This document shows positions 4,652 through 11,832 of a stretch of DNA of 11,832 nucleotides, piece after piece (position 1 is the first letter of the stretch; the number at the start of each line of letters is the position of its first letter). The stretch comes from UBA3871 sp002392265. Lineage in GTDB: Bacteria; Bacillota; Clostridia; Peptostreptococcales; Anaerovoracaceae. The notes beneath the pieces are model-generated. The model ran no database searches. It saw nothing but the letters and a program-made list of their open reading frames with translations, and had not been told where the DNA came from. The DNA lies in the NCBI GenBank assembly GCA_946614255.1, contig CAMOGS010000017.1, forward strand, positions 1 to 11,832. Reading direction: 5' to 3'. The translations under genes and the position numbers were made by a program.

Positions 4652-5974
4652 ATTGTCCTTTTCTCCCTTTTCGCGGAACACAAACTTTATCGATGTTCCC
4701 TCAAATCCGAAGGATTCACGTATTCTGTTCTCGAGATAGCGCGCATAGGAGAAATGCATCAAATCGCGCTTGTTGATCTGAAAGCTGAAAAGCGGCGGCT
4801 GGATGCCGACCTGAGCAGCATAGTAAATCTTCAGATGCTTGCCCTTGTCGCCCGGTGTAGGCTTCATCATGGTCGCATCGGCAATGAGTGCATTAAGCTG
4901 GCCCGTGGATACGCGCAGCGACCTCTTCTCCTGAACGTAGTCTGCGGTATCTATAACCTTTTGAATACGCTGATGCTCGAGCACCGAAATGAACACAATC
5001 GGCGCATAGGTCATAAAGATCAGCTCGTTTCGAATCGTCTTTTCAAAATCGCGCATGGTGTTCGTCTCTTTTTCGACGAGATCCCATTTGTTTACGACGA
5101 CAACGATTCCCTTTCCTGCTTCGTGTGCGACGCCCGCAATCTTTTTATCCTGCTCGGTCACGCCCTCGGACGCATCTATCATTAAAAGCGCCACATCGCA
5201 GCGCTCCACAGCCGCAACCGCGCGGATGACCGAATACCTTTCGATGTCCTCGTTTACCTTGCTCTTGCGACGAATGCCTGCCGTATCAATCAGTATGTAT
5301 TTTCTGCCATTCCTCTCGAAAGGCGTATCTATCGAGTCCCTGGTTGTGCCTGCAATCGGTGACACGATTACGCGGTTTTCGCCGAGCAGCTCGTTAATCA
5401 GCGAAGACTTGCCCACATTCGGCTTGCCAATTACGGCAATTTTTGTGGTTTCGTCGTCCTCCTCATAGGCGCCCTGCGGGAAGTTCTTCACAATCTCGTC
5501 GAGCACATCGCCAAAGCCGAGCATGTTCGCTGCCGAAATTGCCATCGGCTCGCCAAGCCCCAGCTCGTAGAAATCATAAAAGTCCTCCGGAAGGTTTCGC
5601 GGATTGTCTATTTTATTTACGACAAGCACCACCGGCCGCCCTGTGCGCATCAGCATCTCCCCAACCTCACGGTCTGCCGCTGTAAGCCCCTCGCGACCAT
5701 CGACGAGAAAGAGAATTACGTCGGATGTCTCCATCGCAATCTGTGCCTGCTCGCGCATCTGGGAAAGGATTATGTCCTTGCTGTCGGGCTCGATGCCGCC
5801 GGTGTCAATCAGTGCAAAATGCTTGCCGAGCCATTCGGCTTCGCCGTAGATGCGGTCTCTGGTTACTCCGGGGGTATCCTCGACAATGGATATGCGTTTG
5901 CCCAGTATTTTATTGAAAAATGTGGATTTGCCCACATTCGGTCTGCCAACTATAGCTACGATTGGCTTACTCAT
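4640..5974 (-). CDS. der: Ribosome-assembly GTPase Der (EngA)
   Basis: The 444-residue GTPase has two tandem G domains and a C-terminal KH-like domain, and acts in late 50S subunit assembly. G domain 1 shows GRPNVGKST (10-18), DTGG (57-60), NKID (120-123) and ISA (146-148). G domain 2 shows GKPNVGKSS (183-191), DTAG (230-233) and NKWD (295-298). The KH-like domain spans about 350-435. The G5 loop of domain 2 reads ISVLE at 329-333, where family members usually have ISAL followed by S/T-G, so the conserved Ala is Val. The ATG overlaps the last 8 nt of ftsY, and its ribosome site AGGAGGAA (5981-5988) lies inside ftsY, so translation should be coupled. The stop is TAA, followed in frame by two more TAA codons at the fourth and eighth positions. 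Confidence 0.97.
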   Translation of the reverse strand: MSKPIVAIVGRPNVGKSTFFNKILGKRISIVEDTPGVTRDRIYGEAEWLGKHFALIDTGGIEPDSKDIILSQMREQAQIAMETSDVILFLVDGREGLTAADREVGEMLMRTGRPVVLVVNKIDNPRNLPEDFYDFYELGLGEPMAISAANMLGFGDVLDEIVKNFPQGAYEEDDETTKIAVIGKPNVGKSSLINELLGENRVIVSPIAGTTRDSIDTPFERNGRKYILIDTAGIRRKSKVNEDIERYSVIRAVAAVERCDVALLMIDASEGVTEQDKKIAGVAHEAGKGIVVVVNKWDLVEKETNTMRDFEKTIRNELIFMTYAPIVFISVLEHQRIQKVIDTADYVQEKRSLRVSTGQLNALIADATMMKPTPGDKGKHLKIYYAAQVGIQPPLFSFQINKRDLMHFSYARYLENRIRESFGFEGTSIKFVFREKGEKDNSDF

Positions 5975-6863
5975 CGAAAATTCCTCCTATGAAATCGGCA
6001 GGGTCAAAGGCCTTTAAATCATCCATCCCCTCGCCTACGCCTATGAATTTCACTGCCATGTCAAACTCGTCGGCAATAGTGATGGCAATACCTCCCTTTG
6101 CGGTTCCATCCAGCTTTGTGATAACGATACCTGTTAGGTCTGCTATATCACCGAATTCCTTTGCCTGCGAAATGGCATTCTTTCCTGTGGTTGCATCGAG
6201 AACGAGCAGTGTCTCCCTCGCTGCCTCCGGATACTCCCTATCGATGACCTTGTTCATTTTTGCGAGCTCTGTCATCAGGTTCTTTTTGTTCTGAAGCCTG
6301 CCCGCCGTGTCACAAATCAGCACATCCGTGCCCTTTGCTTTTGCAGACTGAATGGCATCGAAAATTACAGCACTCGGATCCGCACCTTCCTGATGGCGAA
6401 CAACGGGCGCTCCGACCCTGTCGCCCCAGATACAAAGCTGCTCTGCGGCTGCCGCTCTGAAGGTGTCTGCTGCTGCCAGCATTACGGAATTACCCTCGCT
6501 CTTTAATTTGCTTGCGAGCTTTCCTATCGTCGTGGTCTTTCCGCCGCCGTTTATTCCTATCATGGTGATGATGAGCGGTCTGTCGCCGCAAAGCGCATGG
6601 CGCTCCCCTTTGTTCATCATGTCTGCCATAATTTTCTTTAATCTTTCCTTTACCTCTTCGGGTTTACTGAGATAGTCAGCGTGTATTGCATCCCTCAGCT
6701 CTTCTATTATCTTCATTGTTGTATCCATGCCGATGTCGGAAGTAATCAGCACTTCCTCAAGTTCATCGAGCAGGTCTTCGTCAACAACGGCGCGGGAAAC
6801 CAGCACATTTGCCAGCTTCTCGCCCATTTTGCCAAAGAATGATTTTTTCTTTCCGAATTCCAT
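5967..6863 (-). CDS. ftsY: Signal recognition particle receptor FtsY
   Basis: The SRP-type GTPase docks the Ffh-ribosome complex at the membrane for cotranslational insertion. The 298-residue protein has a very short charged N-terminus (EFGKKKSFFGKMGEKL) in place of the long acidic A domain of enterobacteria, then the N helical domain and the G domain. G-domain motifs are GINGGGKTT (103-111), DTFRAAAAEQL (133-143), DTAGR (185-189) and TKLDG (249-253). The frame is open further upstream to an ATG inside the end of smc. The ATG at 6861-6863 is preferred because AAAGGG lies 5 nt ahead of it and the N-terminus then matches the family. This leaves 40 nt after the smc stop. ffh and ylxM, downstream of ftsY in Bacillus, are not here. 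der follows instead, overlapping by 8 nt. Confidence 0.96.
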   Translation of the reverse strand: MEFGKKKSFFGKMGEKLANVLVSRAVVDEDLLDELEEVLITSDIGMDTTMKIIEELRDAIHADYLSKPEEVKERLKKIMADMMNKGERHALCGDRPLIITMIGINGGGKTTTIGKLASKLKSEGNSVMLAAADTFRAAAAEQLCIWGDRVGAPVVRHQEGADPSAVIFDAIQSAKAKGTDVLICDTAGRLQNKKNLMTELAKMNKVIDREYPEAARETLLVLDATTGKNAISQAKEFGDIADLTGIVITKLDGTAKGGIAITIADEFDMAVKFIGVGEGMDDLKAFDPADFIGGIFDE

Positions 6864-6903
6864 GTTTTCCCTTTCTATTGCTCTCTGTTTCTCCGCCTGC
6901 CCC

Positions 6904-9900
6904 TTAGTCCAGATCAAACTCATCACCGAGCTTCAGACTGATAACCTTTGATACGCCCTGTTCAGGCATAGTTACTCCGTAAAGCACGTCTGCGTGCTCC
7001 ATGGTTACCTTCTGGTGAGTAACCAGAGCGAACTGGATATCGTCAAAGTTCTTCAGGTAGTTTGAGAAGCGGTCGATATTCGCATCATCGAGCGCAGCCT
7101 CAACCTCGTCCAAAATGCAGAAAGGCGTAGGCTTGTGCTTTAATACGGCAAACATCAGAGCAATGGCCGTCATTGTCTTTTCTCCGCCGGACAGGAGATT
7201 TATATTTTGAAGCTTCTTTCCCGGTGGCTGTGCGATGATGTCGATGCCCGATTCGAGAGGGTGGCTCTCATCGTCGAGTCTCAGCTCGGCATGTCCGCCG
7301 CCGAAAAGTTCCTTGAATATGCTGTCGAAATTGGCAACCACACCGTCAAAGCTTTCCTTGAAGCGTTCTGTGATGGTCCTGTCCATATCCTCGATAATCT
7401 TTTTGAGTGATTCGGTTGCTTCGAGTATATCCTTGCGGTTTGCAGTCAGGAATTCGTAACGCTCACTGACGGATGCGTATTCCTTTATTGCACCGATATT
7501 AACTTCGCCGAGTTCCTTCATGCGGGCACTGATTTTGCGCGATTCACGCTCTGCACCCGCCATATTAAAGCCATGCTTTTTGAACTCCATGGCCTCAATA
7601 TATGTTACCTCGAACTCGTTCCAAAGGCGCTCCTTTAAGTTTTCGAGCTGCGTCTCCTGCTTTCCGGATTTCAGCTCGAGCTGGAACTTTTTATCCTGCA
7701 GCGCCTTCATCTTTTCGTCGATTTCATCCTTGCGCGCGGAGTCGGCATTAAGGCCTGTCGTTACGCCTGCCTTTTCCTCGACCAGCTCTGCAATATATCT
7801 TTCCAGGGCTGCTCTCGCATCTTCCTTTTCGCGAATTGTGTCATCCACATTCTGCTCGCCGGTTAAACTGGTCCTCTGTGAAAGAAGGGTCTCTCTTTCC
7901 TCCTTCTTTTCCTCGAGCTGCAGTCTGATGAGGTCGATATCGCCTCTGATGCGCCGGGCCATCTGATCTGCAGTAGCCTTTTCACCCTCAGCCGCAGTCA
8001 CATCGATGCGCGCCTTTGTGATTTCTTCGCCCACGGAGACAAGACGCTCTCCCGCCTTTTCCGATTCGACAGTTTCTGCCTCAATATCTGCTTCAAGCTT
8101 TTTTGATTTTTCGATAGATGCTGCAATTTCAGCATCTATCGAAAGGATCATATTGTCGGCATTGCCCTTTTCCTTTTCGATATTTTCAAGCTCCCTTTCT
8201 CTCTTTTCATCATCCGCCATATTATCGCGGATAACGCTTTCGAGAACCTCGAGCTGATTCTTGAATGTAATCAGCTGCATCTGGAGCTCACGAGCCTCAT
8301 CGCCCATCTTTTCAGCCTTTATATTCGCTTCGCCAAGCGCCGTCCTCGTACTGCCCAGCCTGTCCGTGCATTTATCGGCAAGCTTTTGCAGGTTTTCAAG
8401 CTCTTCGCCGAGGCGGGCTATTTCAGCCTTTCTCTCGAGCAGATTTGCCGTATTGTTTTTATATTTACCACCGGTAATTGCACCGCCGGCATTGATGATT
8501 TCACCTTCGAGCGTTACATAGCGAAGGCTTCCCGCCTGTTTGGACATACGAATAGCGCTGTCCATATTGTCAACGACAACAACTCTGCCGAGCAGGTATT
8601 CGAAAATCCCTGCGTATTTTTTGTCGAATTTGATGCAGTCCGTACCAAAGCCCTTAAACCCTGCAGCACTGCTGATTCCCGCATCGCGGTTTCCTCTGCC
8701 CTTTACGCTCTCAAGCGGCAAAAATGTCAGTCTGCCGGCACGGTTTGCCTTTAGCGCCTCAATAGCCTTTTTTGCATCTGCATCTCTTTCGCATACTATG
8801 TTTTGCATGCTTGCTCCGAGCGCGGTTTCAATCGCCGTCTCAAAGCCTGCGGGCACCTCCATCAGCTCTGCGACAACGCCGCAGATACCGGACATTCCCG
8901 CACGCATGATATATTTAACCGCGTTGTTGTAGCCCTCGTAATTGTTTTCCATCTCTTCGATGGTTCTTTTACGGGCAGTCTTCTGGCCGATTGCCAGCTT
9001 TGCCTCTTCAAGCTCTTTTGAGCAGACTCTCTCCTCCTCGCCGAGACGCACTGCCTCCTGGCGAGCCTTTTGCTGCTCGATTTTCAGAGCCGTTATCTTT
9101 TCGTCGAGAGCCTTAATGTCCATGACAGCCTTTTCTTTTTTAGCTGCCACCGCTTCGTTTTCGCTGCCCGACTGGTTGATTTCGCCCTTTATGGTTTCTT
9201 TTCTGCGGTCAAGGTTTGCCTTTAACGCTTCAAGTGATGCCTTTTCGCCTCTCTTTTCGGTATTCCTGTTCTGAATGCTGAAGATTTCGCTCTTCATCGC
9301 ATCAATATCCGCTATGCGGGCTGCATTTTCCTCGGCAAGCCTGCTGCGGGCCTGAATCTTTTCATTAAGCACAGCATCGAGCTCTGCCAGCTTTGCATCT
9401 ATGCCCGCCTTTGTCTTTGCAAACTCCGCTTCATTCTTTTCCTCACGCGCCAGCTTTTCCTCCGCCTCGGTAATTTCGCGTGTAAGCCTTTCGGTATCTC
9501 TGTCAATCGCCGAAAGCTTTTCATTGTTTACCTGGCTGCGGTTGCTGAGCATATTTATTTCATCTATCGCAGCGAGCAGCTTTTTGTTCGCGTCGCTGTA
9601 GAGATTTTCAAGCTCCTCGGAGCGCTGCCTGTTTGCAGCAACTGCATTATCGATTTCCGCCTTGTCTTCCGCAAGGTCTTCGATATCTGCGGTCAGCTCG
9701 TTTATCTCGTCCTTCATATATTCGTTTGAAAGGTCAAGATTGTCTATCTTTTGAAGTGAAATGTTGATTTCGAGCTCCTTGTATTTGTCCCTGAGCTCGA
9801 CATATTCCTTTGCCTTTATACTGTCCGCCTTCAGGCCGTCAATACGTCCCTCGATTTCCGCAACGACATCGTTTACTCTTTCGAGGTTCTGGTTTGCCGC

Positions 9901-10446
9901 AGCAAGTTTTCTTTCCGATTCGGCCTTTTTGGTGCGATACATAACGATTCCCGCAGCCTCTTCAAATATTTCACGACGGCTTTCAGTCTTGTTCGCTACG
10001 ATGTCCGCGATTTTTCCCTGTCCGATCAGCGAATAACCATCCACACCTATGCCTGTGTCCATAATCAGCTCACGAATATCCTTCAGACGGCAGTGATTGC
10101 CGTTTATCAGGTATTCACTTTCGCCCGAGCGGTACATTCTGCGTGTGATTGCAACCTCGCTGTAGTCAATCGGAAGCATCCCGTCGGTGTTGTCAACGGT
10201 CAGCGTTACCTCTGCCATACCTCTCGATTTTCTGTTCGCTGTACCGGCAAAAATGACCTCATCCATCTTGCCTCCGCGGAGCGCCTTTGGAGACTGCTCG
10301 CCGAGCACCCATCTGATTGCATCGGATATGTTACTCTTTCCGCTGCCGTTAGGTCCCACGATACAGGTTATACCATCGTTAAATTCTATGCTGACAGGTT
10401 CCGCAAATGATTTGAAACCCTGCATTTCCAGTCTCTTAAAGTACAA
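6904..10446 (-). CDS. smc: Chromosome segregation ATPase SMC
   Basis: The large ATPase is the core of bacterial condensin and works with ScpA and ScpB (not encoded here) to extrude and organise DNA loops. From the TTG start the protein has 1180 residues, normal for the family. The N-terminal head has Walker A GPNGSGKS (31-38) and the Q-loop near residue 143. Two long coiled-coil arms, rich in Glu and Lys, flank a hinge at about 500-660 that ends in a GGAITGGK segment. The C-terminal head has the signature LSGGEK near 1085 and Walker B with LDEVEAALDD near 1110. The frame also allows a GTG at 10453-10455, but that GTG is itself part of the ribosome site. TTG at 10444-10446 has AGAGGTG (10453-10459) 6 nt ahead and yields the expected start M-Y-F-K-R-L. 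It overlaps rnc by 11 nt. Confidence 0.97.
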   Translation of the reverse strand: MYFKRLEMQGFKSFAEPVSIEFNDGITCIVGPNGSGKSNISDAIRWVLGEQSPKALRGGKMDEVIFAGTANRKSRGMAEVTLTVDNTDGMLPIDYSEVAITRRMYRSGESEYLINGNHCRLKDIRELIMDTGIGVDGYSLIGQGKIADIVANKTESRREIFEEAAGIVMYRTKKAESERKLAAANQNLERVNDVVAEIEGRIDGLKADSIKAKEYVELRDKYKELEINISLQKIDNLDLSNEYMKDEINELTADIEDLAEDKAEIDNAVAANRQRSEELENLYSDANKKLLAAIDEINMLSNRSQVNNEKLSAIDRDTERLTREITEAEEKLAREEKNEAEFAKTKAGIDAKLAELDAVLNEKIQARSRLAEENAARIADIDAMKSEIFSIQNRNTEKRGEKASLEALKANLDRRKETIKGEINQSGSENEAVAAKKEKAVMDIKALDEKITALKIEQQKARQEAVRLGEEERVCSKELEEAKLAIGQKTARKRTIEEMENNYEGYNNAVKYIMRAGMSGICGVVAELMEVPAGFETAIETALGASMQNIVCERDADAKKAIEALKANRAGRLTFLPLESVKGRGNRDAGISSAAGFKGFGTDCIKFDKKYAGIFEYLLGRVVVVDNMDSAIRMSKQAGSLRYVTLEGEIINAGGAITGGKYKNNTANLLERKAEIARLGEELENLQKLADKCTDRLGSTRTALGEANIKAEKMGDEARELQMQLITFKNQLEVLESVIRDNMADDEKRERELENIEKEKGNADNMILSIDAEIAASIEKSKKLEADIEAETVESEKAGERLVSVGEEITKARIDVTAAEGEKATADQMARRIRGDIDLIRLQLEEKKEERETLLSQRTSLTGEQNVDDTIREKEDARAALERYIAELVEEKAGVTTGLNADSARKDEIDEKMKALQDKKFQLELKSGKQETQLENLKERLWNEFEVTYIEAMEFKKHGFNMAGAERESRKISARMKELGEVNIGAIKEYASVSERYEFLTANRKDILEATESLKKIIEDMDRTITERFKESFDGVVANFDSIFKELFGGGHAELRLDDESHPLESGIDIIAQPPGKKLQNINLLSGGEKTMTAIALMFAVLKHKPTPFCILDEVEAALDDANIDRFSNYLKNFDDIQFALVTHQKVTMEHADVLYGVTMPEQGVSKVISLKLGDEFDLD

Positions 10447-11140
10447 GAGATTCACCTCTTTCTACCGCCTCTTTGGCAGCATTCATTTCAGCTTCTTTTT
10501 TAGTCTTGCCCACGCCCGACCCTATCAGCTTCCCTCCGAACCGCAGCTCCGAAAAGAATACCTTGTCATGCTCGGGACCTTCCTCGCGCACGAGCTCGTA
10601 TTTGAGTTCACCATGGAGATTTGCGGGAACCCTCTCCTGAATCTCCGTCTTGTAGTCGTTAATCAGCTTTCCTGCAACAGCAAGCTTTATGTGCTCACTC
10701 ATGATCCTCAGCACAAATCTCTCGGCCTCTTCATAGCCGCTGTCGATAAAGATTGCGCCGATTACGGCCTCGATTGCATCGGCAATGATGCTCGGCTTTT
10801 CTCTGCCGCCGCTTGCAATTTCGCCCGAAGAAAGACGCATATAGTCGCCTATCTTCATTTCGCGTCCTACTTCGGCAAGCGATTTTTCGCACACCACCTT
10901 TGCCCTGACCTTTGTAAGCACACCCTCCGGCACCGTCGGCATCAGCCTGCACAGCTCCACCGCGACTATGGCATCAAGAAATGCGTCGCCCAAAAATTCC
11001 AGTCTCTCATTATTGTGCAAAGGCCTGTCCTTGCCCTGAGGCACAAAAGAACTGTGCGTCAGCGCTCTTTCGAGCAGCTTACCGTTGTTGAATTTATAGT
11101 CAATGACCTTTTCAAAGTCCCAGCTATTCAATGTCTGCAT
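10436..11140 (-). CDS. rnc: Ribonuclease III
   Basis: The double-strand-specific endoribonuclease processes rRNA precursors and other structured RNA. It is 234 residues from the ATG. The catalytic domain has the signature NERLEFLGD at 44-52, with metal-binding residues Glu45, Glu48, Asp52 and Glu72, and Asp121 and Glu124 further on. A double-stranded-RNA-binding domain covers about 160-228 and ends in the KKEAEMNAAKEA helix. The start is ambiguous. ATG at 11138-11140 lies only 1 nt after GAGGAG, while TTG at 11129-11131 lies 10 nt after it and would shorten the protein by 3 residues. Either start overlaps plsX (by 17 or 8 nt). Its stop overlaps smc. The plsX-rnc-smc-ftsY order matches Bacillus, except that fabD, fabG and acpP are missing between plsX and rnc. 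Confidence 0.96.
   Translation of the reverse strand: MQTLNSWDFEKVIDYKFNNGKLLERALTHSSFVPQGKDRPLHNNERLEFLGDAFLDAIVAVELCRLMPTVPEGVLTKVRAKVVCEKSLAEVGREMKIGDYMRLSSGEIASGGREKPSIIADAIEAVIGAIFIDSGYEEAERFVLRIMSEHIKLAVAGKLINDYKTEIQERVPANLHGELKYELVREEGPEHDKVFFSELRFGGKLIGSGVGKTKKEAEMNAAKEAVERGESLVL
10447..10459 (-). promoter_or_regulatory. Ribosome site that decides the smc start
   Basis: AGAGGTG at 10453-10459 lies inside the last codons of rnc and 6 nt ahead of TTG (10444-10446). The upstream GTG candidate is the last three bases of this same element, with no room for a spacer, so TTG is the better start. The placement implies that ribosomes finishing rnc re-initiate on smc. Confidence 0.65.
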
Positions 11141-11832
11141 TCTCCTCGTCTTCCAAAGATTCCGCTACCTTTTCCATTTCCCTTGAAATAATCCCGATTA
11201 CGTCTTCCTTTGCATAAGGAATGCCCTTTATGATCGCATTTTTCACAGCCTTTGCCTTGCTCGAGCCGTGCATCTTTAAAAGCGGAGCCCTTACTCCGAG
11301 AATCGGCGCTGCGCCGTACTCCGAATAATCGAACTCTGCCTTTATATCCTTTATTTTCCCGAGAAGCATCGTCGCTCCAAGCTTTGCAACCACTCCCTCG
11401 GTAAACTTCCGCTTCACAAAGTTCATGATGCTGAACGCCATGCCCTCGGTAAGCTTCAGCACTATGTTGCCTGTAAATCCGTCGCACACGAGAACATCGC
11501 ACACGCCGTAAGGAATCTCACGTGCTTCCACATTGCCGACAAACTTAAGTCTGCTCTTTGAGAGAAGCTGGAAGGTCTCTTTTGTCAGCGAGTTTCCCTT
11601 GCCTTCTTCGGTACCGATGTTCACAAGGCCCACGGAAGGATTCGGCCTGCCGATAACCTTTTGCATATACACGGTCCCCATCGTCGCAAACTCGAGCAGA
11701 TTCACTGCCCTGCATTCCGCATTTGCACCTGCATCGACCAGAATTGAAGCTTCTTTCCCGATTACCGGGTATATTGTCGCAATTGCCGGCCTTTCCACTC
11801 CCGGAATTGTGCCGAGAATCAGTGTTCCGCCT
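11124..11832 (-). CDS. plsX: Phosphate acyltransferase PlsX (5' end outside window)
   Basis: The soluble or peripheral-membrane enzyme converts acyl-ACP and phosphate to acyl-phosphate, the donor used by PlsY. The frame is open to the right window edge, so only the C-terminal 235 residues are seen. About 100 N-terminal residues are missing. Family segments are present: a glycine-rich GGTLILGTIPG start, VDAGAN, GLVNIGTEEGKGN, FVGNVEARE, CDGFTGNIVLKLTEG, and HGSSKAKAVKNAI near the end. The last residues are strongly acidic (ESLEDEENADIE). A GTG at 11796-11798 can be read as a start but is internal, because conserved sequence continues upstream of it. It stops with TAG inside the start of rnc, and is the first visible gene of the operon. 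The operon promoter must lie outside the window. Confidence 0.95.
   Translation of the reverse strand, partial: GGTLILGTIPGVERPAIATIYPVIGKEASILVDAGANAECRAVNLLEFATMGTVYMQKVIGRPNPSVGLVNIGTEEGKGNSLTKETFQLLSKSRLKFVGNVEAREIPYGVCDVLVCDGFTGNIVLKLTEGMAFSIMNFVKRKFTEGVVAKLGATMLLGKIKDIKAEFDYSEYGAAPILGVRAPLLKMHGSSKAKAVKNAIIKGIPYAKEDVIGIISREMEKVAESLEDEENADIE

Noticed and set aside
6864..6926. Longer ftsY start (21 extra residues, MMSLIW...)
   Set aside because: It would begin inside the coding end of smc without a convincing ribosome site. The downstream ATG has AAAGGG 5 nt ahead and a family-like N-terminus.
7000..10000. Repetitive Glu/Lys/Ala-rich stretches in smc as low-complexity repeats or a repeat array
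   Set aside because: They are the expected coiled-coil arms of SMC, with no regular DNA-level repeat unit. No CRISPR-like spacing was seen anywhere in the window.
10187..11191. Plus-strand open frame of 334 codons across rnc and smc
   Set aside because: It is antisense to two certain genes. The length follows from their codon bias, and the predicted protein has no recognisable domain and no ribosome site.
11796..11798. GTG as the true start of plsX
   Set aside because: The frame continues to the window edge with conserved PlsX-like residues, so the gene is cut by the edge.

Overview
The window looks like a chromosomal segment of a Firmicute of the class Clostridia. Three things point that way: the plsX-rnc-smc-ftsY gene order (close to the Bacillus/Clostridia arrangement), strong purine-rich Shine-Dalgarno sites, and tRNA genes with encoded CCA ends. 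Base composition is roughly balanced. Most of it is core housekeeping DNA. A family or genus cannot be fixed from the sequence alone.

Left edge (1-515). The 3' end of an unrecognised, AT-richer plus-strand gene converges on a minus-strand tRNA operon, tRNA-Asn(GUU) - tRNA-Leu-like - initiator tRNA-fMet(CAU). The operon has a near-consensus sigma-70-type promoter (TTGACA-18-TATAAT), a leader hairpin, an inter-tRNA hairpin and a rho-independent terminator directly after the fMet CCA. The middle tRNA is the main surprise. Its body is that of tRNA-Leu, but its 7-nt anticodon loop is CUUUAAA, which places UUA, not UAA, at positions 34-36. As written it would pair with the ochre stop codon UAA.

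516-3834. A minus-strand gene for an unrecognised two-helix membrane protein is divergent from a plus-strand pair, pgcA (alpha-phosphoglucomutase) and prsW (intramembrane protease family). The shared 208-bp intergenic region holds two promoters, an 11-bp direct repeat and a 7-bp inverted repeat. prsW ends at a strong hairpin with U-tracts in both directions, which also serves the convergent operon.

3930-11832. A long minus-strand cluster is transcribed in the order plsX (cut by the window edge) - rnc - smc - ftsY - der - plsY. Several junctions overlap: plsX/rnc by 8-17 nt, rnc/smc by 11 nt and ftsY/der by 8 nt. There is no terminator inside, so it reads as one translationally coupled operon. 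Its first and last visible genes encode the two consecutive enzymes of acyl-phosphate phospholipid synthesis, PlsX and PlsY. Between them lie RNA processing (RNase III), chromosome organisation (SMC), membrane targeting (FtsY) and ribosome assembly (Der). The acpP/fab genes usual between plsX and rnc, and ffh downstream of ftsY, are absent here.

No CRISPR array, complete insertion sequence, prophage or toxin-antitoxin pair was seen. The best candidate for something undescribed is the leucine-type tRNA with a stop-codon anticodon.
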